From the NCBI GenBank assembly GCA_017652345.1, contig JAGCBE010000069.1, positions 1 to 16,411 of the forward strand: DNA of 16,411 nucleotides, given 5' to 3'. Both the position numbers and the translations under genes were made by a program. Origin of the DNA: Methanobrevibacter sp. GTDB lineage: Archaea; Methanobacteriota; Methanobacteria; Methanobacteriales; Methanobacteriaceae. Under the pieces are notes generated by a model. The model saw nothing but the letters and a program-made list of their open reading frames with translations. It was not told the origin of the DNA and did not search any database. The first letter of the stretch is position 1. Every line of letters starts with the position of its first letter. Shown in pieces: positions 7,660 through 15,436 of the stretch.

Positions 7660-7895
7660 TAAAAGGTGGAGTTAAATCAACAACTCCACCTTCTAATAAA
7701 AAAAATACTTCTTCATTTGAAATAGTTATGTTTTTATCTCAACAATTTATGGGGTTATCTCCATTTGAAATAAAAAAGCGTGATTATAGAGAAGTATTAG
7801 AGTTATATGTGCAAACAATTATTCATTTGAATAATAAAAATAGAAAAGAAAATACAGGTACATGGGTATCTTCTAAAAATGCAACTTGGTATTAG
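7366..7895 (+). CDS. Tail assembly chaperone G-T fusion made by -1 ribosomal frameshift
   Basis: Reading 0 frame from 7366 to 7656 and then slipping back one base gives an uninterrupted -1 frame from CTA at 7656 to the TAG at 7893-7895. The predicted fusion has 176 residues: 97 of G followed by 79 specific to T. The T part begins LIKGGVKSTTPPSNKKNTSS (flexible linker), then has a helical region FEIVMFLSQQFMGLSPFEIKKRDY and ends SSKNATWY, which resembles the C-terminal tail of known GT proteins. The T segment has no start codon with a ribosome site of its own, its stop overlaps the tape measure gene's AGGAGG, and it fills a stretch that otherwise has no gene. In lambda-like tails the T part contacts the tail tube protein; applying that here is inference. 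Confidence 0.85.
7650..7692 (+). promoter_or_regulatory. Programmed -1 frameshift signal (slippery heptamer plus hairpin)
   Basis: The heptamer A AAA AAC at 7650-7656 is in the right phase of gene G (codons GAA AAA AAC) and fits the X XXY YYZ rule. The 0-frame stop TAA follows at once. Six bases later AAGGTGGAGTT (7663-7673) pairs perfectly with AACTCCACCTT (7682-7692), an 11-bp stem with an 8-nt loop. Heptamer, spacer length and hairpin are the standard parts of a -1 frameshift site. The ratio of products cannot be read from sequence. Confidence 0.9.
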
Positions 7896-7907
7896 GAGGT
7901 GAATCGA

Positions 7908-10355
7908 ATGGATGAAAATACTATAACTACGGTCTTTAAGGCTGATATTAGTCAATTCTCATCTTCTACTCAACAACTTAATCAATATATAAAAACAGTT
8001 AATAGTGAATTTGATGTTGCAACTTCTTCATTAGGAAAGTGGTCTGATTCAACTGAAGGCTTAACTGCTAAAATCACTCAACTAAATAAGGTTTTAGAAG
8101 CTGAAAAGTTGAAACTTGAGGATATGAAACAACGCTATGATGAAATGGTTGCAGCAGGGAAAGAAAATACAAAAGAAGCTAAAAATCTTCAAATAGCTAT
8201 TAATCAACAAACTGCAAAAATTAATAAAGCAGAAAAACAAACTAATGATTATACTGCTTCATTAAAAGAACTTGAAGATGCAGGTGTTAAAACTAAACAA
8301 GAATTAAAAGCTTTAACTGATGCTCAAGAAAAGCAAGGAAAAAGTGCTGAAGGAGTAGCAGGTAAAATTGCAAAAGGTTTAGGTGGTGCTGCTTTAGGCA
8401 TTGCAGCAGCAGCTACAGGAGCAGCTAGTGGATTTTTAGCAATGGGTGAATCAACTAGAGAATTTAGAAAAGAACAAGCTCAACTTGAAACTGCATTTAC
8501 AACAAATGGACATAGTGTTGAAACAATGAAAAAAACTTATGCCGAATTTAATGCAGTATTAGGTGATACATCTAAAACAACTGAAGCTATGCAACAAATG
8601 TCTAAATTTGCTAAAACCGAACAACAATTAGCTGATTATACAAATGTCTTAACAGGTGTATTTGCTCAATATGGTGAAGCAATTAGTACTGAAGGATTAG
8701 CAGAAGCAATAAACCATACAATTGAAATGGGTGAGGTTCAAGGAACATTAGCCGATGCATTAGAATGGAATGGAGTATCTGTTGATGATTTTAACAAAAA
8801 ACTTGGAAATTGTTCAAGTGAAGAACAACGCAATAAATTAATATTAGATCAATTAAATAAATCCTATGGTGAACAAGCAAAACATTTTAAAGAAAATAAT
8901 AAAGATATTATAGAGGCCGAAAAAGCACAAACAAGATTAAGACAAGTTACGGCTGAACTTGGAGCAGTTGCTGAGCCAATAATGACAATGCTTAAAAATG
9001 CATTTGCAGGATTATTGGAAACAATAAAGCCATTTGTAGAATTAATAGGTCAAGGATTACAAACTGCATTTAAAGGATCAGTTGAAGGAGCAAAACAATT
9101 TGCAGAGGGATTAAATGGAATTGTTAAGGTTTTATTAGATAAAGTTAATTCTTTAATACCTAGCATTGTAAATATTGCAGTTGAATTAATTCCTGCAATT
9201 ATAGAAACAATTGTTGATGCATTACCTGATTTAATTACAACAATTTTAAATGGTGTATCACAAATAGTTAGTGCATTAGGAACAATGATTCCTAGAATAT
9301 TACAAGCAATAATAGATGCATTGCCTTTAATAGTAAAATCAATTGTTGATGCTCTTCCAATGCTATTAGAAGCAGTAAAGCAATTAATACTTGGAATCGT
9401 TCAAGCATTACCAACATTGATTCAAAGTATAGTTGATGCTTTACCAACAATTATTACTACTATATGTGAAGCATTAGTTTCATTTATTCCTCAATTAATA
9501 GATGCAGCTCTTACTTTATTGTATGCAATTATTGATGCTATTCCTTTATTGATAGAAGCATTAATTCCACAAATACCATTTATTGTTGATACATTAATTG
9601 ATGGTTTATTAAGTATGATTCCTAATTTAATTGAAGGTGCTTTGAAGTTATTAAATGGAATTATAGATGCAATTCCTTTATTAATTCAAAAGTTAATTCC
9701 ACAAATACCAAGAATCGTAGCTGCAATAGTAAATACTTTAATTTCAAACATTGGAAACATTATTCAAGGTGCATTAACATTGCTACAAGGTATTATCCAA
9801 GCAATACCTGAATTTATAAAATTGTTAATACCACAAATACCAACAATTATTACTTCAATCGTTCAAGGATTAATTGATGGCATTCCTGAATTGATTAAAG
9901 CAGGTGCTGATATGTTAGCAGGTATTTTTGATGGATTCCTTGACCTTGATGTAATTTGGCAAAAAATAAAAGAGTTTGGAAATTCAGTTGTAGATAATGT
10001 TAAAAAATTCTTTGGAATTAAATCTCCAAGTAAATTATTTGAAGAAGAAATAGGTAAAAATTTAGCATTAGGTATTGGTGAAGGATTTACTGATGAAATT
10101 GGGGATGTTACTAAAGATATGCAATCTTCATTAGATAAAATGACTAATAATTTAGATGTTGATAATTCAGGAATTGTTGGAGTAGGCAATTTATCATCTA
10201 CAACTCCTATATGGGTTGAAAAATTATTTGATTTAATTAAGAATCAACAAATTATAAATAATTATAACTTTGATTATAAATTTGAGAAGATGGAAACATC
10301 AAAACTTGCTTTACATAAAGCAGCTTTAGAAGCAAAAAGAGCAATAGGAGGTTAA
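7908..10355 (+). CDS. Tail tape measure protein
   Basis: 815-residue protein that sets tail length and is ejected with DNA during infection. ATG 7908 is chosen because AGGAGGT at 7894-7900 is correctly spaced; GTG 7899 overlaps that site. Domains: N-terminal coiled coil to about residue 145, a Gly/Ala-rich hydrophobic segment at about 155-180 that may enter the membrane, an alpha-helical region with QTRLRQVTAELGAVAEPIMTMLKNAF (~340-365), then a long Leu/Ile/Pro repeat region from about 385 to 670. The last part has three 44-residue units at 530-573, 574-617 and 618-661. Near 702 the motif FGIKSPSKLF, conserved in Firmicute tape measures, is followed by GIGEGF. No lysozyme or peptidase domain is visible. 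The RBS of the next gene overlaps its stop. Confidence 0.93.
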   Translation: MDENTITTVFKADISQFSSSTQQLNQYIKTVNSEFDVATSSLGKWSDSTEGLTAKITQLNKVLEAEKLKLEDMKQRYDEMVAAGKENTKEAKNLQIAINQQTAKINKAEKQTNDYTASLKELEDAGVKTKQELKALTDAQEKQGKSAEGVAGKIAKGLGGAALGIAAAATGAASGFLAMGESTREFRKEQAQLETAFTTNGHSVETMKKTYAEFNAVLGDTSKTTEAMQQMSKFAKTEQQLADYTNVLTGVFAQYGEAISTEGLAEAINHTIEMGEVQGTLADALEWNGVSVDDFNKKLGNCSSEEQRNKLILDQLNKSYGEQAKHFKENNKDIIEAEKAQTRLRQVTAELGAVAEPIMTMLKNAFAGLLETIKPFVELIGQGLQTAFKGSVEGAKQFAEGLNGIVKVLLDKVNSLIPSIVNIAVELIPAIIETIVDALPDLITTILNGVSQIVSALGTMIPRILQAIIDALPLIVKSIVDALPMLLEAVKQLILGIVQALPTLIQSIVDALPTIITTICEALVSFIPQLIDAALTLLYAIIDAIPLLIEALIPQIPFIVDTLIDGLLSMIPNLIEGALKLLNGIIDAIPLLIQKLIPQIPRIVAAIVNTLISNIGNIIQGALTLLQGIIQAIPEFIKLLIPQIPTIITSIVQGLIDGIPELIKAGADMLAGIFDGFLDLDVIWQKIKEFGNSVVDNVKKFFGIKSPSKLFEEEIGKNLALGIGEGFTDEIGDVTKDMQSSLDKMTNNLDVDNSGIVGVGNLSSTTPIWVEKLFDLIKNQQIINNYNFDYKFEKMETSKLALHKAALEAKRAIGG
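9495..9890 (+). repeat. Three 132-bp (44-residue) tandem repeats in the tape measure gene
   Basis: Units run 9495-9626, 9627-9758 and 9759-9890, each exactly 44 codons with no indels. Shared protein landmarks are GALxLLxGIIxAIPxxI and LIPQIPxI at the same offset. The units are divided further into roughly 11-residue steps (for example IVDALPxLIxx), which extend upstream to about 9150 in less regular form. The copies differ at many third positions, so the repetition is old and kept at the protein level. Confidence 0.85.
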
Positions 10356-10359
10356 GAAT

Positions 10360-11247
10360 ATGGATTTAATTTTAATAAATAAAAATAATCAACAACTTGA
10401 CCTCCTTAATTCTACTGAATATTTTATTTTAAGTAGATGTGAAGCGTTGCATGGAATAGATACTGATATACATACAGTGTCTTCACCTTATATTGATGGA
10501 ACTATTGTAGAAGGTGTAAAGGCTCTTCCAAGAGGAATACAATTAACATTTAAAGTTAAGCCTGATATTAAAAATAGTATTGATTTTTTCACAAGCGTGG
10601 TTAAATCTAAACAATATGTAACGCTTCAACAAACTGAAAACGGAAATACAATAACTATAAAAGGAATAGCAACTATTCCACCATATACAAGAATGATGAG
10701 TATGTGTGAAATTAAACTTGATATATATTGTAATCAACCTTATTGGGAGGACTTAAATCAAGTTATATCAGCTATTTCAATGTATTTAGATTTATTGTAC
10801 TTTCCAATGGAAACAGGTCAATATTTCACACCATATGGAAGGCCATTTGGAGCATTAGATGTTAATGCAACAAAAACATTTACTAACGATGGCGATGTTT
10901 CAGTAGGAATGAATATAAAAATTACTGCATTAGGAAGTGTAGAAAATCCTTATATTGCTTGTAGCACAGGAGAACAAAATGGATGGTTTATGTGGTTGAA
11001 TGTTACATTACAACAAAATGATGAAGTAGAGATAAATACAGTTAGAGGTCAAAAATACATAAAAATTAATGGATCAACAACTTATAACGGTCAACCTGTT
11101 TTAAGTTATTTAAATTTTAATGGTACTGATTGGCTTCAGTTAGAAACAGGAGAAAATACTTTTAATGTAGGTGAATACATTGGAGGAACTCCTCAAGTAA
11201 CTGATAATGTGTACTTCACTATTACATATAGGAGGCGTTATGAATGA
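10360..11247 (+). CDS. Distal tail protein (Dit-like)
   Basis: 295-residue protein that forms the hub at the tail tip and links the tail tube to the adsorption device. ATG 10360 follows AGGAGG at 10346-10351, which overlaps the end of the tape measure gene. The N-terminal half (LILINKNNQQLDLL, then DGTIVEGVKALPRGIQLTFKVKP) has the beta-strand pattern of the Dit/phage tail family belt domain, and PYWEDL near residue 127-132 is the typical boundary ('p.W.') between it and the C-terminal domain. The C-terminal part (about 140-295) is a galectin-like beta sandwich candidate, with NDGDVSVGMNIKITALGSVENPYI matching the usual 'nxGdxxxxpxixixgxxxnpxi' motif. It ends ATGA, overlapping the next gene. 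Confidence 0.88.
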   Translation: MDLILINKNNQQLDLLNSTEYFILSRCEALHGIDTDIHTVSSPYIDGTIVEGVKALPRGIQLTFKVKPDIKNSIDFFTSVVKSKQYVTLQQTENGNTITIKGIATIPPYTRMMSMCEIKLDIYCNQPYWEDLNQVISAISMYLDLLYFPMETGQYFTPYGRPFGALDVNATKTFTNDGDVSVGMNIKITALGSVENPYIACSTGEQNGWFMWLNVTLQQNDEVEINTVRGQKYIKINGSTTYNGQPVLSYLNFNGTDWLQLETGENTFNVGEYIGGTPQVTDNVYFTITYRRRYE

Positions 11248-12314
11248 TTCCTTATTTAGAAGTAATAGGCAAGTACAATTTAAAATCTTTTGCAGTAATT
11301 GAGCCTTCTCAATGTTGGTTTGAATTATCATATTATGAAATTGGAGAATTTGAAGTATATGCTCCAGCTAGTGATAATAATGTAGCTGCTTTAAAAATGG
11401 GAAATTACATCAAGATTCCTAATAAGCCTTACATTTGGATAATTAAAAGTGTAGATTATTCATTTAATAGTGAAGGTGCAAGAATGATTGATGTAAAAGG
11501 ATTTGAAGCTAAATGGATATTAAAACAAAGAATTATATTAGCTCCAATTCAATTAAATACTGATCTTGCAACTGCAATATATAATTTAGTTAATAATAAT
11601 TTAGGTTCAGGTGCTTTAACACCAAGACAAATAACAGGCTTTAATGTAATTCAACCTTCATTTAATATTACTATTGAGCAAACACAAGCACCAAGAAGCA
11701 ACCTATGGGAGTTTATAAAAGAATTACTTAAAACTAATAATTGTGGATGCTATGTAACATACGAAAATGAACAATTATATTTTCATGCAATAAAAGGAAA
11801 TGATAAATCATCATATATTGTTTTTAGTCAATCAATGGATAATTTAATTACTAGCGAGTATTTTGAAAATAGCGAAGAATATAAAACATTTATTAGAGTA
11901 GTATCAAGTTTTACAGAAAAAGATTCAAATAATAATAATATTAATGTTGATTATATTCAAGATTATAATGCAGGTGGAACAAATATCGACAGGTATGAAA
12001 TGTTATTACAATCAAATATTTCAACAAAATTAGAAGATGGAACTGAAATATTACCTTCTTCTACAACATATCAAACAATGCAACAACAAGAAGGTAAAAA
12101 TGCATTATCTAAACAACTTATTTTAAAAGAATTTAATGGAGAAATTGATTTGCAGAATTCTCAATATGAATTTGAAACTGATTTCTTTATTGGAGATTTG
12201 TTAATGATTAGAGATGAATTTTTCAATTATGAACAAGCAACTAGAATTATTAAATATACATTTAAGCAAGATGAATCAGGTTATGGTGAAGAAGCTGAAT
12301 ATGGAAATGAATAA
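11244..12314 (+). CDS. Tail hub / tail-associated protein (ReqiPepy6 Gp37-like)
   Basis: 356-residue baseplate hub protein of the family described as siphovirus ReqiPepy6 Gp37-like, which functions where other phages have the Tal/gp27-like hub. The opening MIPYLEVIGKYNLKSFAVIEPSQCWFELSYYEIGEFEVYAPAS is the family's usual beginning (a 'cfrxxyxxxGxFEl.lP' pattern). A later EFIKELLKTNNCGCYVTYENEQLYF stretch at about 155-180 is also typical, as is the concluding FFIGDLLMIRDEFFNYEQATRIIKYTF with a final tail of Glu/Gly. It lacks a C-terminal peptidase or lysozyme extension, so cell-wall digestion is not encoded here. ATG 11244 follows AGGAGG at 11230-11235 and overlaps the Dit stop by ATGA. A terminator begins in its stop codon. 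Confidence 0.85.
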   Translation: MIPYLEVIGKYNLKSFAVIEPSQCWFELSYYEIGEFEVYAPASDNNVAALKMGNYIKIPNKPYIWIIKSVDYSFNSEGARMIDVKGFEAKWILKQRIILAPIQLNTDLATAIYNLVNNNLGSGALTPRQITGFNVIQPSFNITIEQTQAPRSNLWEFIKELLKTNNCGCYVTYENEQLYFHAIKGNDKSSYIVFSQSMDNLITSEYFENSEEYKTFIRVVSSFTEKDSNNNNINVDYIQDYNAGGTNIDRYEMLLQSNISTKLEDGTEILPSSTTYQTMQQQEGKNALSKQLILKEFNGEIDLQNSQYEFETDFFIGDLLMIRDEFFNYEQATRIIKYTFKQDESGYGEEAEYGNE

Positions 12315-12340
12315 AGCCTCATTTTGAGGCTTTTTATTTT
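12313..12340 (+). terminator. Intrinsic terminator after the tail hub gene
   Basis: AAAGCCTCA at 12313-12321 and TGAGGCTTT at 12325-12333 form a 9-bp stem with a three-base loop, followed by a U-rich tract to 12340. The stem starts inside the TAA stop. This ends the long head-tail operon. The stem sequence is identical to that of the terminator at 13056-13081. Confidence 0.9.
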
Positions 12341-12387
12341 GGTTTCATTAAATGAATAATGACAACATAATGACACAAATTAATTAT

Positions 12388-13068
12388 ATGAAAAACTTAA
12401 TTTGTATGATAACTATGTTGTTAGTTGCACTTGCCATTGGAAATAGTGCTTATGCTAAAAACTGCAATGTTAGGCAAGGGGATTCAATTTGGGGCATTTG
12501 TAATAGATATCACCTGGATTTAAATGAGGTATTAAAATTAAATAAGCATTTGAAAAATCCAAGACTAATTTATCCAAATGAAAAAATTAATTTACCTCAT
12601 GCAGATACAGGAACACAAACGGAAGAGGATTCAAAAAGCGACAACATCCAAGATGGTAATGAAACAATGGATACTCCTATTGTAGCTCAAATGAAAGAAG
12701 TATTAGACTTAGTTAATCAAGAAAGAGATAAACAAGGGTTAAATCCTGTAATGTTAAATAGTGAACTAAATCATGTAGCAACATTAAAAGCTATGGATAT
12801 GAGAGATAATAATTACTTTGACCATAACTCAAGAACTTATGGAACACCGTTTGAAATGTTGCAAAACTTTGGAATCCATTATAATTATGCAGGGGAAAAT
12901 ATTGCAGCTGGTCAAAAGACTTCAGAACAAGTAATGAATGATTGGATGAACTCTTCAGGGCATAGAGCTAACATTCTAAATAAGAATTATACACATTTAG
13001 GAGTTGGGTATGTTGAGGGAGGATCATATGGAACATATTGGGTACAAGAGTTTACAAAGCCTCAATGA
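12388..13068 (+). CDS. Secreted LysM-CAP domain protein (YkwD/SafA-like)
   Basis: Predicted secreted cell-wall-associated protein. From ATG 12388 (226 aa) residues 1-23 form a signal peptide (MKNL, hydrophobic core, cleavage after SAYA). A LysM peptidoglycan-binding domain follows at about 27-70 (NVRQGDSIWGICNRY, NPRLIYPNEKINLP), then an acidic linker, then a CAP/SCP domain at about 100-226. CAP landmarks are NHVATLKAMDM, FDHNS (H146), YAGENIAAG (E170), WMNSSGHRANILN (H192) and HLGVGY. In-frame ATGs at 12370 and 12352 would extend the N terminus; none of the three has a visible Shine-Dalgarno site, so the signal peptide decided the start. Terminators with identical stems lie on both sides. 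GGG-containing stretches are more frequent than in neighbours, hinting at separate origin. It is not a recognised virion or lysin family; function in the phage is unknown, possibly lysis or lysogenic conversion. Confidence 0.85.
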   Translation: MKNLICMITMLLVALAIGNSAYAKNCNVRQGDSIWGICNRYHLDLNEVLKLNKHLKNPRLIYPNEKINLPHADTGTQTEEDSKSDNIQDGNETMDTPIVAQMKEVLDLVNQERDKQGLNPVMLNSELNHVATLKAMDMRDNNYFDHNSRTYGTPFEMLQNFGIHYNYAGENIAAGQKTSEQVMNDWMNSSGHRANILNKNYTHLGVGYVEGGSYGTYWVQEFTKPQ

Positions 13069-13081
13069 TGAGGCTTTTTTT
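13056..13081 (+). terminator. Intrinsic terminator after the LysM-CAP gene
   Basis: AAAGCCTCA at 13056-13064 pairs with TGAGGCTTT at 13069-13077, leaving a four-base loop and a run of seven T (13075-13081). The stem begins in the last codons of the gene and spans its TGA stop. Its stem arms are identical to those of the terminator at 12313-12333 although the loops differ. Confidence 0.9.
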
Positions 13082-13100
13082 ATTAAAATAAAAATTATTG

Positions 13101-13129
13101 TTAAAAATTGGAAATTATTGTGGTATAAT
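13101..13129 (+). promoter_or_regulatory. Extended -10 promoter for the holin-fibre unit
   Basis: A perfect TATAAT at 13124-13129 is preceded by TG (13121-13122), giving the extended -10 form TGGTATAAT. The best -35 at 17-bp spacing is TTAAAA at 13101-13106, which is weak, as often seen with extended -10 promoters. It lies just past a terminator and 23 bases before the next start codon, so it should drive 13152-15436. Predicted start of transcription is near 13136. Confidence 0.7.
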
Positions 13130-13151
13130 TAAAATAAAGAGGTATGTGCGT

Positions 13152-13421
13152 ATGGATGGGAATACATTTATGGGATTATTAATTGCAGCAATAGGCTCAT
13201 TACTTGCTATTATTTCTGTAATAGTAGCATTGATAATAAAGCCAATAATAAATTTAAATAAATCAATTGTTAAGCTGAATGATAGTATTGATCGTTTGAA
13301 TGAAGATAATCAAAATCTTTCAATTAGAGTTAAAGAGCATGGAAAAGAAATTGATGAAAATGCAAGAAAGATTTTAATTCATGAAAAAGAAATAGAACAC
13401 TTGAAAGAGAGGTTGAAATAA
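13152..13421 (+). CDS. Small membrane/coiled-coil protein of the lysis cassette
   Basis: 89-residue protein with one N-terminal membrane helix (about residues 7-30, GLLIAAIGSLLAIISVIVAL) and a long charged coiled coil behind it (about 33-88, with NKSIVKLNDSIDRLNEDNQNL and KEIDENARKILIHEKEIEHL). The start at ATG 13152 follows AAAGAGGT at 13136-13143; the longer frame from TTG 13098 would run through the promoter. It directly precedes the holin gene, sharing one base (TAATG), a position often held by haemolysin XhlA-like or other holin partners. XhlA itself usually has its membrane helix at the C terminus, so this is not a clean match and I leave the family open. It may aid holin assembly or be an antiholin. 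Confidence 0.72.
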   Translation: MDGNTFMGLLIAAIGSLLAIISVIVALIIKPIINLNKSIVKLNDSIDRLNEDNQNLSIRVKEHGKEIDENARKILIHEKEIEHLKERLK

Positions 13422-13798
13422 TGGATTGGAATGCAATTGGAACTCAAGTAATAATTGGAATAGTTGGAGTTATTATTAGTGGTTTAGGTATATTTGTTAC
13501 TTACTTAATTAATAAGTGGGTAAAAAATGATGAATTAAAACAAATAATGAACTCTTTATATCAATTAGTAAAAAGTGCAGTTTTAGAAATTCAACAAACT
13601 TATGTAGATCAAATGAAGAAAGATAATATTTTCGATTATGAGGCTCAAAAATTAGCCGTAGAGAAGTGTATTAAGACTATTAAGGCAAATATGCCTATAA
13701 AGGTAGAAGAGTGGCTTAAATCGAATTTTAAGGACATTGAAGCATATTTGAAAACATTAATAGAGGCTCAAGTTAAATTAATTAAAATAGGAGGATAG
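13421..13798 (+). CDS. Phage holin, LLH family
   Basis: 125-residue holin expected to open the cytoplasmic membrane at the end of the infection cycle. A single N-terminal membrane helix at about residues 9-30 (VIIGIVGVIISGLGIFVTYLI) is followed by a basic-acidic helical region. This contains LYQLVKSAVLEIQQTYVDQMKK, EAQKLAVEKCIKTIKANMP and a last helix FKDIEAYLKTLIEAQV, the pattern seen in LLH (Phage_holin_6_1) holins: membrane helix, 'vkaaeq', then a coil ending in 'iEaaV'. ATG 13421 overlaps the previous stop by one base with GAGAGG upstream. No endolysin follows; a tail fibre gene comes next instead. Its last codons contain the AGGAGG site for that gene. Confidence 0.82.
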   Translation: MDWNAIGTQVIIGIVGVIISGLGIFVTYLINKWVKNDELKQIMNSLYQLVKSAVLEIQQTYVDQMKKDNIFDYEAQKLAVEKCIKTIKANMPIKVEEWLKSNFKDIEAYLKTLIEAQVKLIKIGG

Positions 13799-13801
13799 TA
13801 T

Positions 13802-15436
13802 ATGGCTCAAAAATCTTTATTTTTTAATGCTTTGCCTGATGATTCCTTTGAAACAGGCTATGATAGAAATTACAATGCTGATGATATAAGCGATTGGTTT
13901 AGTATTGTTTGTGAAACAGGAGTTTTAAAAGGTGGTTTGGAGGTATCAGTAGGAACAGGATTAACTGTTAATGTTGCAATTGGTAAAGCAACAATAAAAG
14001 GAAAAGGTTATGTTAATAATGCAGTAGTAAATTTAAGCGTAGGAACTGCTCCAACAGGTGCGAATCCATACTATGTTCCAATTAAATTACAATATAACAA
14101 TGTGCAAACTGCATCAGGTAGATATATTGAATTAGTTGTTGGAGATGCATTAACAAGCGTACCAACAATTAGTAATTTAACGCAAACTGATGAAGTATAT
14201 GAATTAATGTTAGGTTATGCAATTATTCAACCTAATGCATCAGTTGTTAGTCAAGTAATTGATACAAGAGGCCAAGCAGTATGTCCTTATTTTACAGCCG
14301 TTAAAGGTTATGATGATTATTATGACGCAATTATTCAACAATTTGAAAGTGATGTTACAATGGCATCATCTTCTACAAGCGTTATTACTGATCTTCCAAC
14401 TAACTTATACAATAATAAATATTCAATTGTTGAAGTTTATGTTAATGGATTAAGAGAAGAAGAAGATAATTACACATTAAATACAAATAGCAGCTATATA
14501 ACAATTACATTTGATACTACTAAAAATGCAGGAACAGATGTATGTGTTATTTTAAAAAATTTCATTGATGGTGAAGGGCTTTCAACTGCAATTAATGATT
14601 ATAATCAATGGGTGCAAGATGTAGCAACTTTAAAAGCTGCAAATAGTTATACATATGTATGTAATGGCTTAAATGATAATCAAGAAATTACAACTTTAGT
14701 TAATAATTTTATTAATGGTGGTACAGATTATTCTTCATTAGAATTAAAAATTATAGGTACATTTGGATGTAACAACGGAACACAATATCCTGTACCTGTT
14801 GGTGGTTCAGGAACAAGTGCTAATCCATATAGAATGTTTGATTTTGCATCAGGGAATAGAACAGTAACATTAGATTTTACTAATTGTAGTGATATTTCAA
14901 TAGCAATAAGTGGTGTATATGCTAACATCTTTAATGGAACTAATATTACAATTAAAGGTTTAAATCTTAAAACAAGTGGAACAACTTCAGGAACTTGTAT
15001 TAAAGTATTTGGAAATGGATTAAATGCAGTTTGTGAAAATTGTCGTTTTTGGGTAAATGGTTATCAAGATAGCTTAATTGCTTATGAAGGTACTTTTACA
15101 AATTGTAGAGGCAGCGTTTCAAATGTAACAGGAAATAGTTATTGTTTCTTAACAAATGATTTATTAAGAGTGTTTGGTGGATATTATGTTGCATATACAG
15201 GATTATCAACAAGTAAAAGTGCAGTTGTAGGACAAAGTGCAACAAATGCAGTATCTATTCTTTACGGAGTCAACGCTCCAACAATAGCAAGAACAGGATT
15301 TTATCAAACAAATGCAATTTATCAAGTTAATTCAAATAACTATATAAATTGTAATGATTTAGTTAGTGCATTAACATTAACAGTTGTATCAGGATATTCA
15401 AATATAAGAGGTACAATTCCATATAGTAAAGCATAA
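13802..15436 (+). CDS. Tail fibre / receptor-binding protein with BppU-like attachment domain
   Basis: 544-residue modular adhesin. Residues 1-160 (SLFFNALPDDSFETGYDRNYNADDISDWF... ending VIDTRGQAVCP) form the tail-attachment domain common in fibres of Firmicute siphophages. A short helical linker with DDYYDAIIQQFESD (170-184) leads to a small beta domain at 205-255 with VEVYVNGLREEEDNYTLN, a pattern repeated in phage fibres. Residues 285-330 (TYVCNGLNDNQEITTLVNNFI) open a C-terminal half rich in Asn, Gly, Ser and Cys with short strands (NCSDISIAIS, NITIKGLNLK, CENCRFWVNG), which looks like a right-handed beta helix. It would be the receptor-binding or glycan-recognising part. No catalytic motif is recognisable. 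ATG 13802 has AGGAGG at 13789-13794. Being encoded after the holin is less usual than before it. A terminator follows immediately. Confidence 0.8.
   Translation: MAQKSLFFNALPDDSFETGYDRNYNADDISDWFSIVCETGVLKGGLEVSVGTGLTVNVAIGKATIKGKGYVNNAVVNLSVGTAPTGANPYYVPIKLQYNNVQTASGRYIELVVGDALTSVPTISNLTQTDEVYELMLGYAIIQPNASVVSQVIDTRGQAVCPYFTAVKGYDDYYDAIIQQFESDVTMASSSTSVITDLPTNLYNNKYSIVEVYVNGLREEEDNYTLNTNSSYITITFDTTKNAGTDVCVILKNFIDGEGLSTAINDYNQWVQDVATLKAANSYTYVCNGLNDNQEITTLVNNFINGGTDYSSLELKIIGTFGCNNGTQYPVPVGGSGTSANPYRMFDFASGNRTVTLDFTNCSDISIAISGVYANIFNGTNITIKGLNLKTSGTTSGTCIKVFGNGLNAVCENCRFWVNGYQDSLIAYEGTFTNCRGSVSNVTGNSYCFLTNDLLRVFGGYYVAYTGLSTSKSAVVGQSATNAVSILYGVNAPTIARTGFYQTNAIYQVNSNNYINCNDLVSALTLTVVSGYSNIRGTIPYSKA

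Noticed and set aside
9863..10189. 108-codon minus-strand open frame inside the tape measure gene
   Set aside because: Composition mirrors the sense codons of a clear tape measure C terminus; no independent support.
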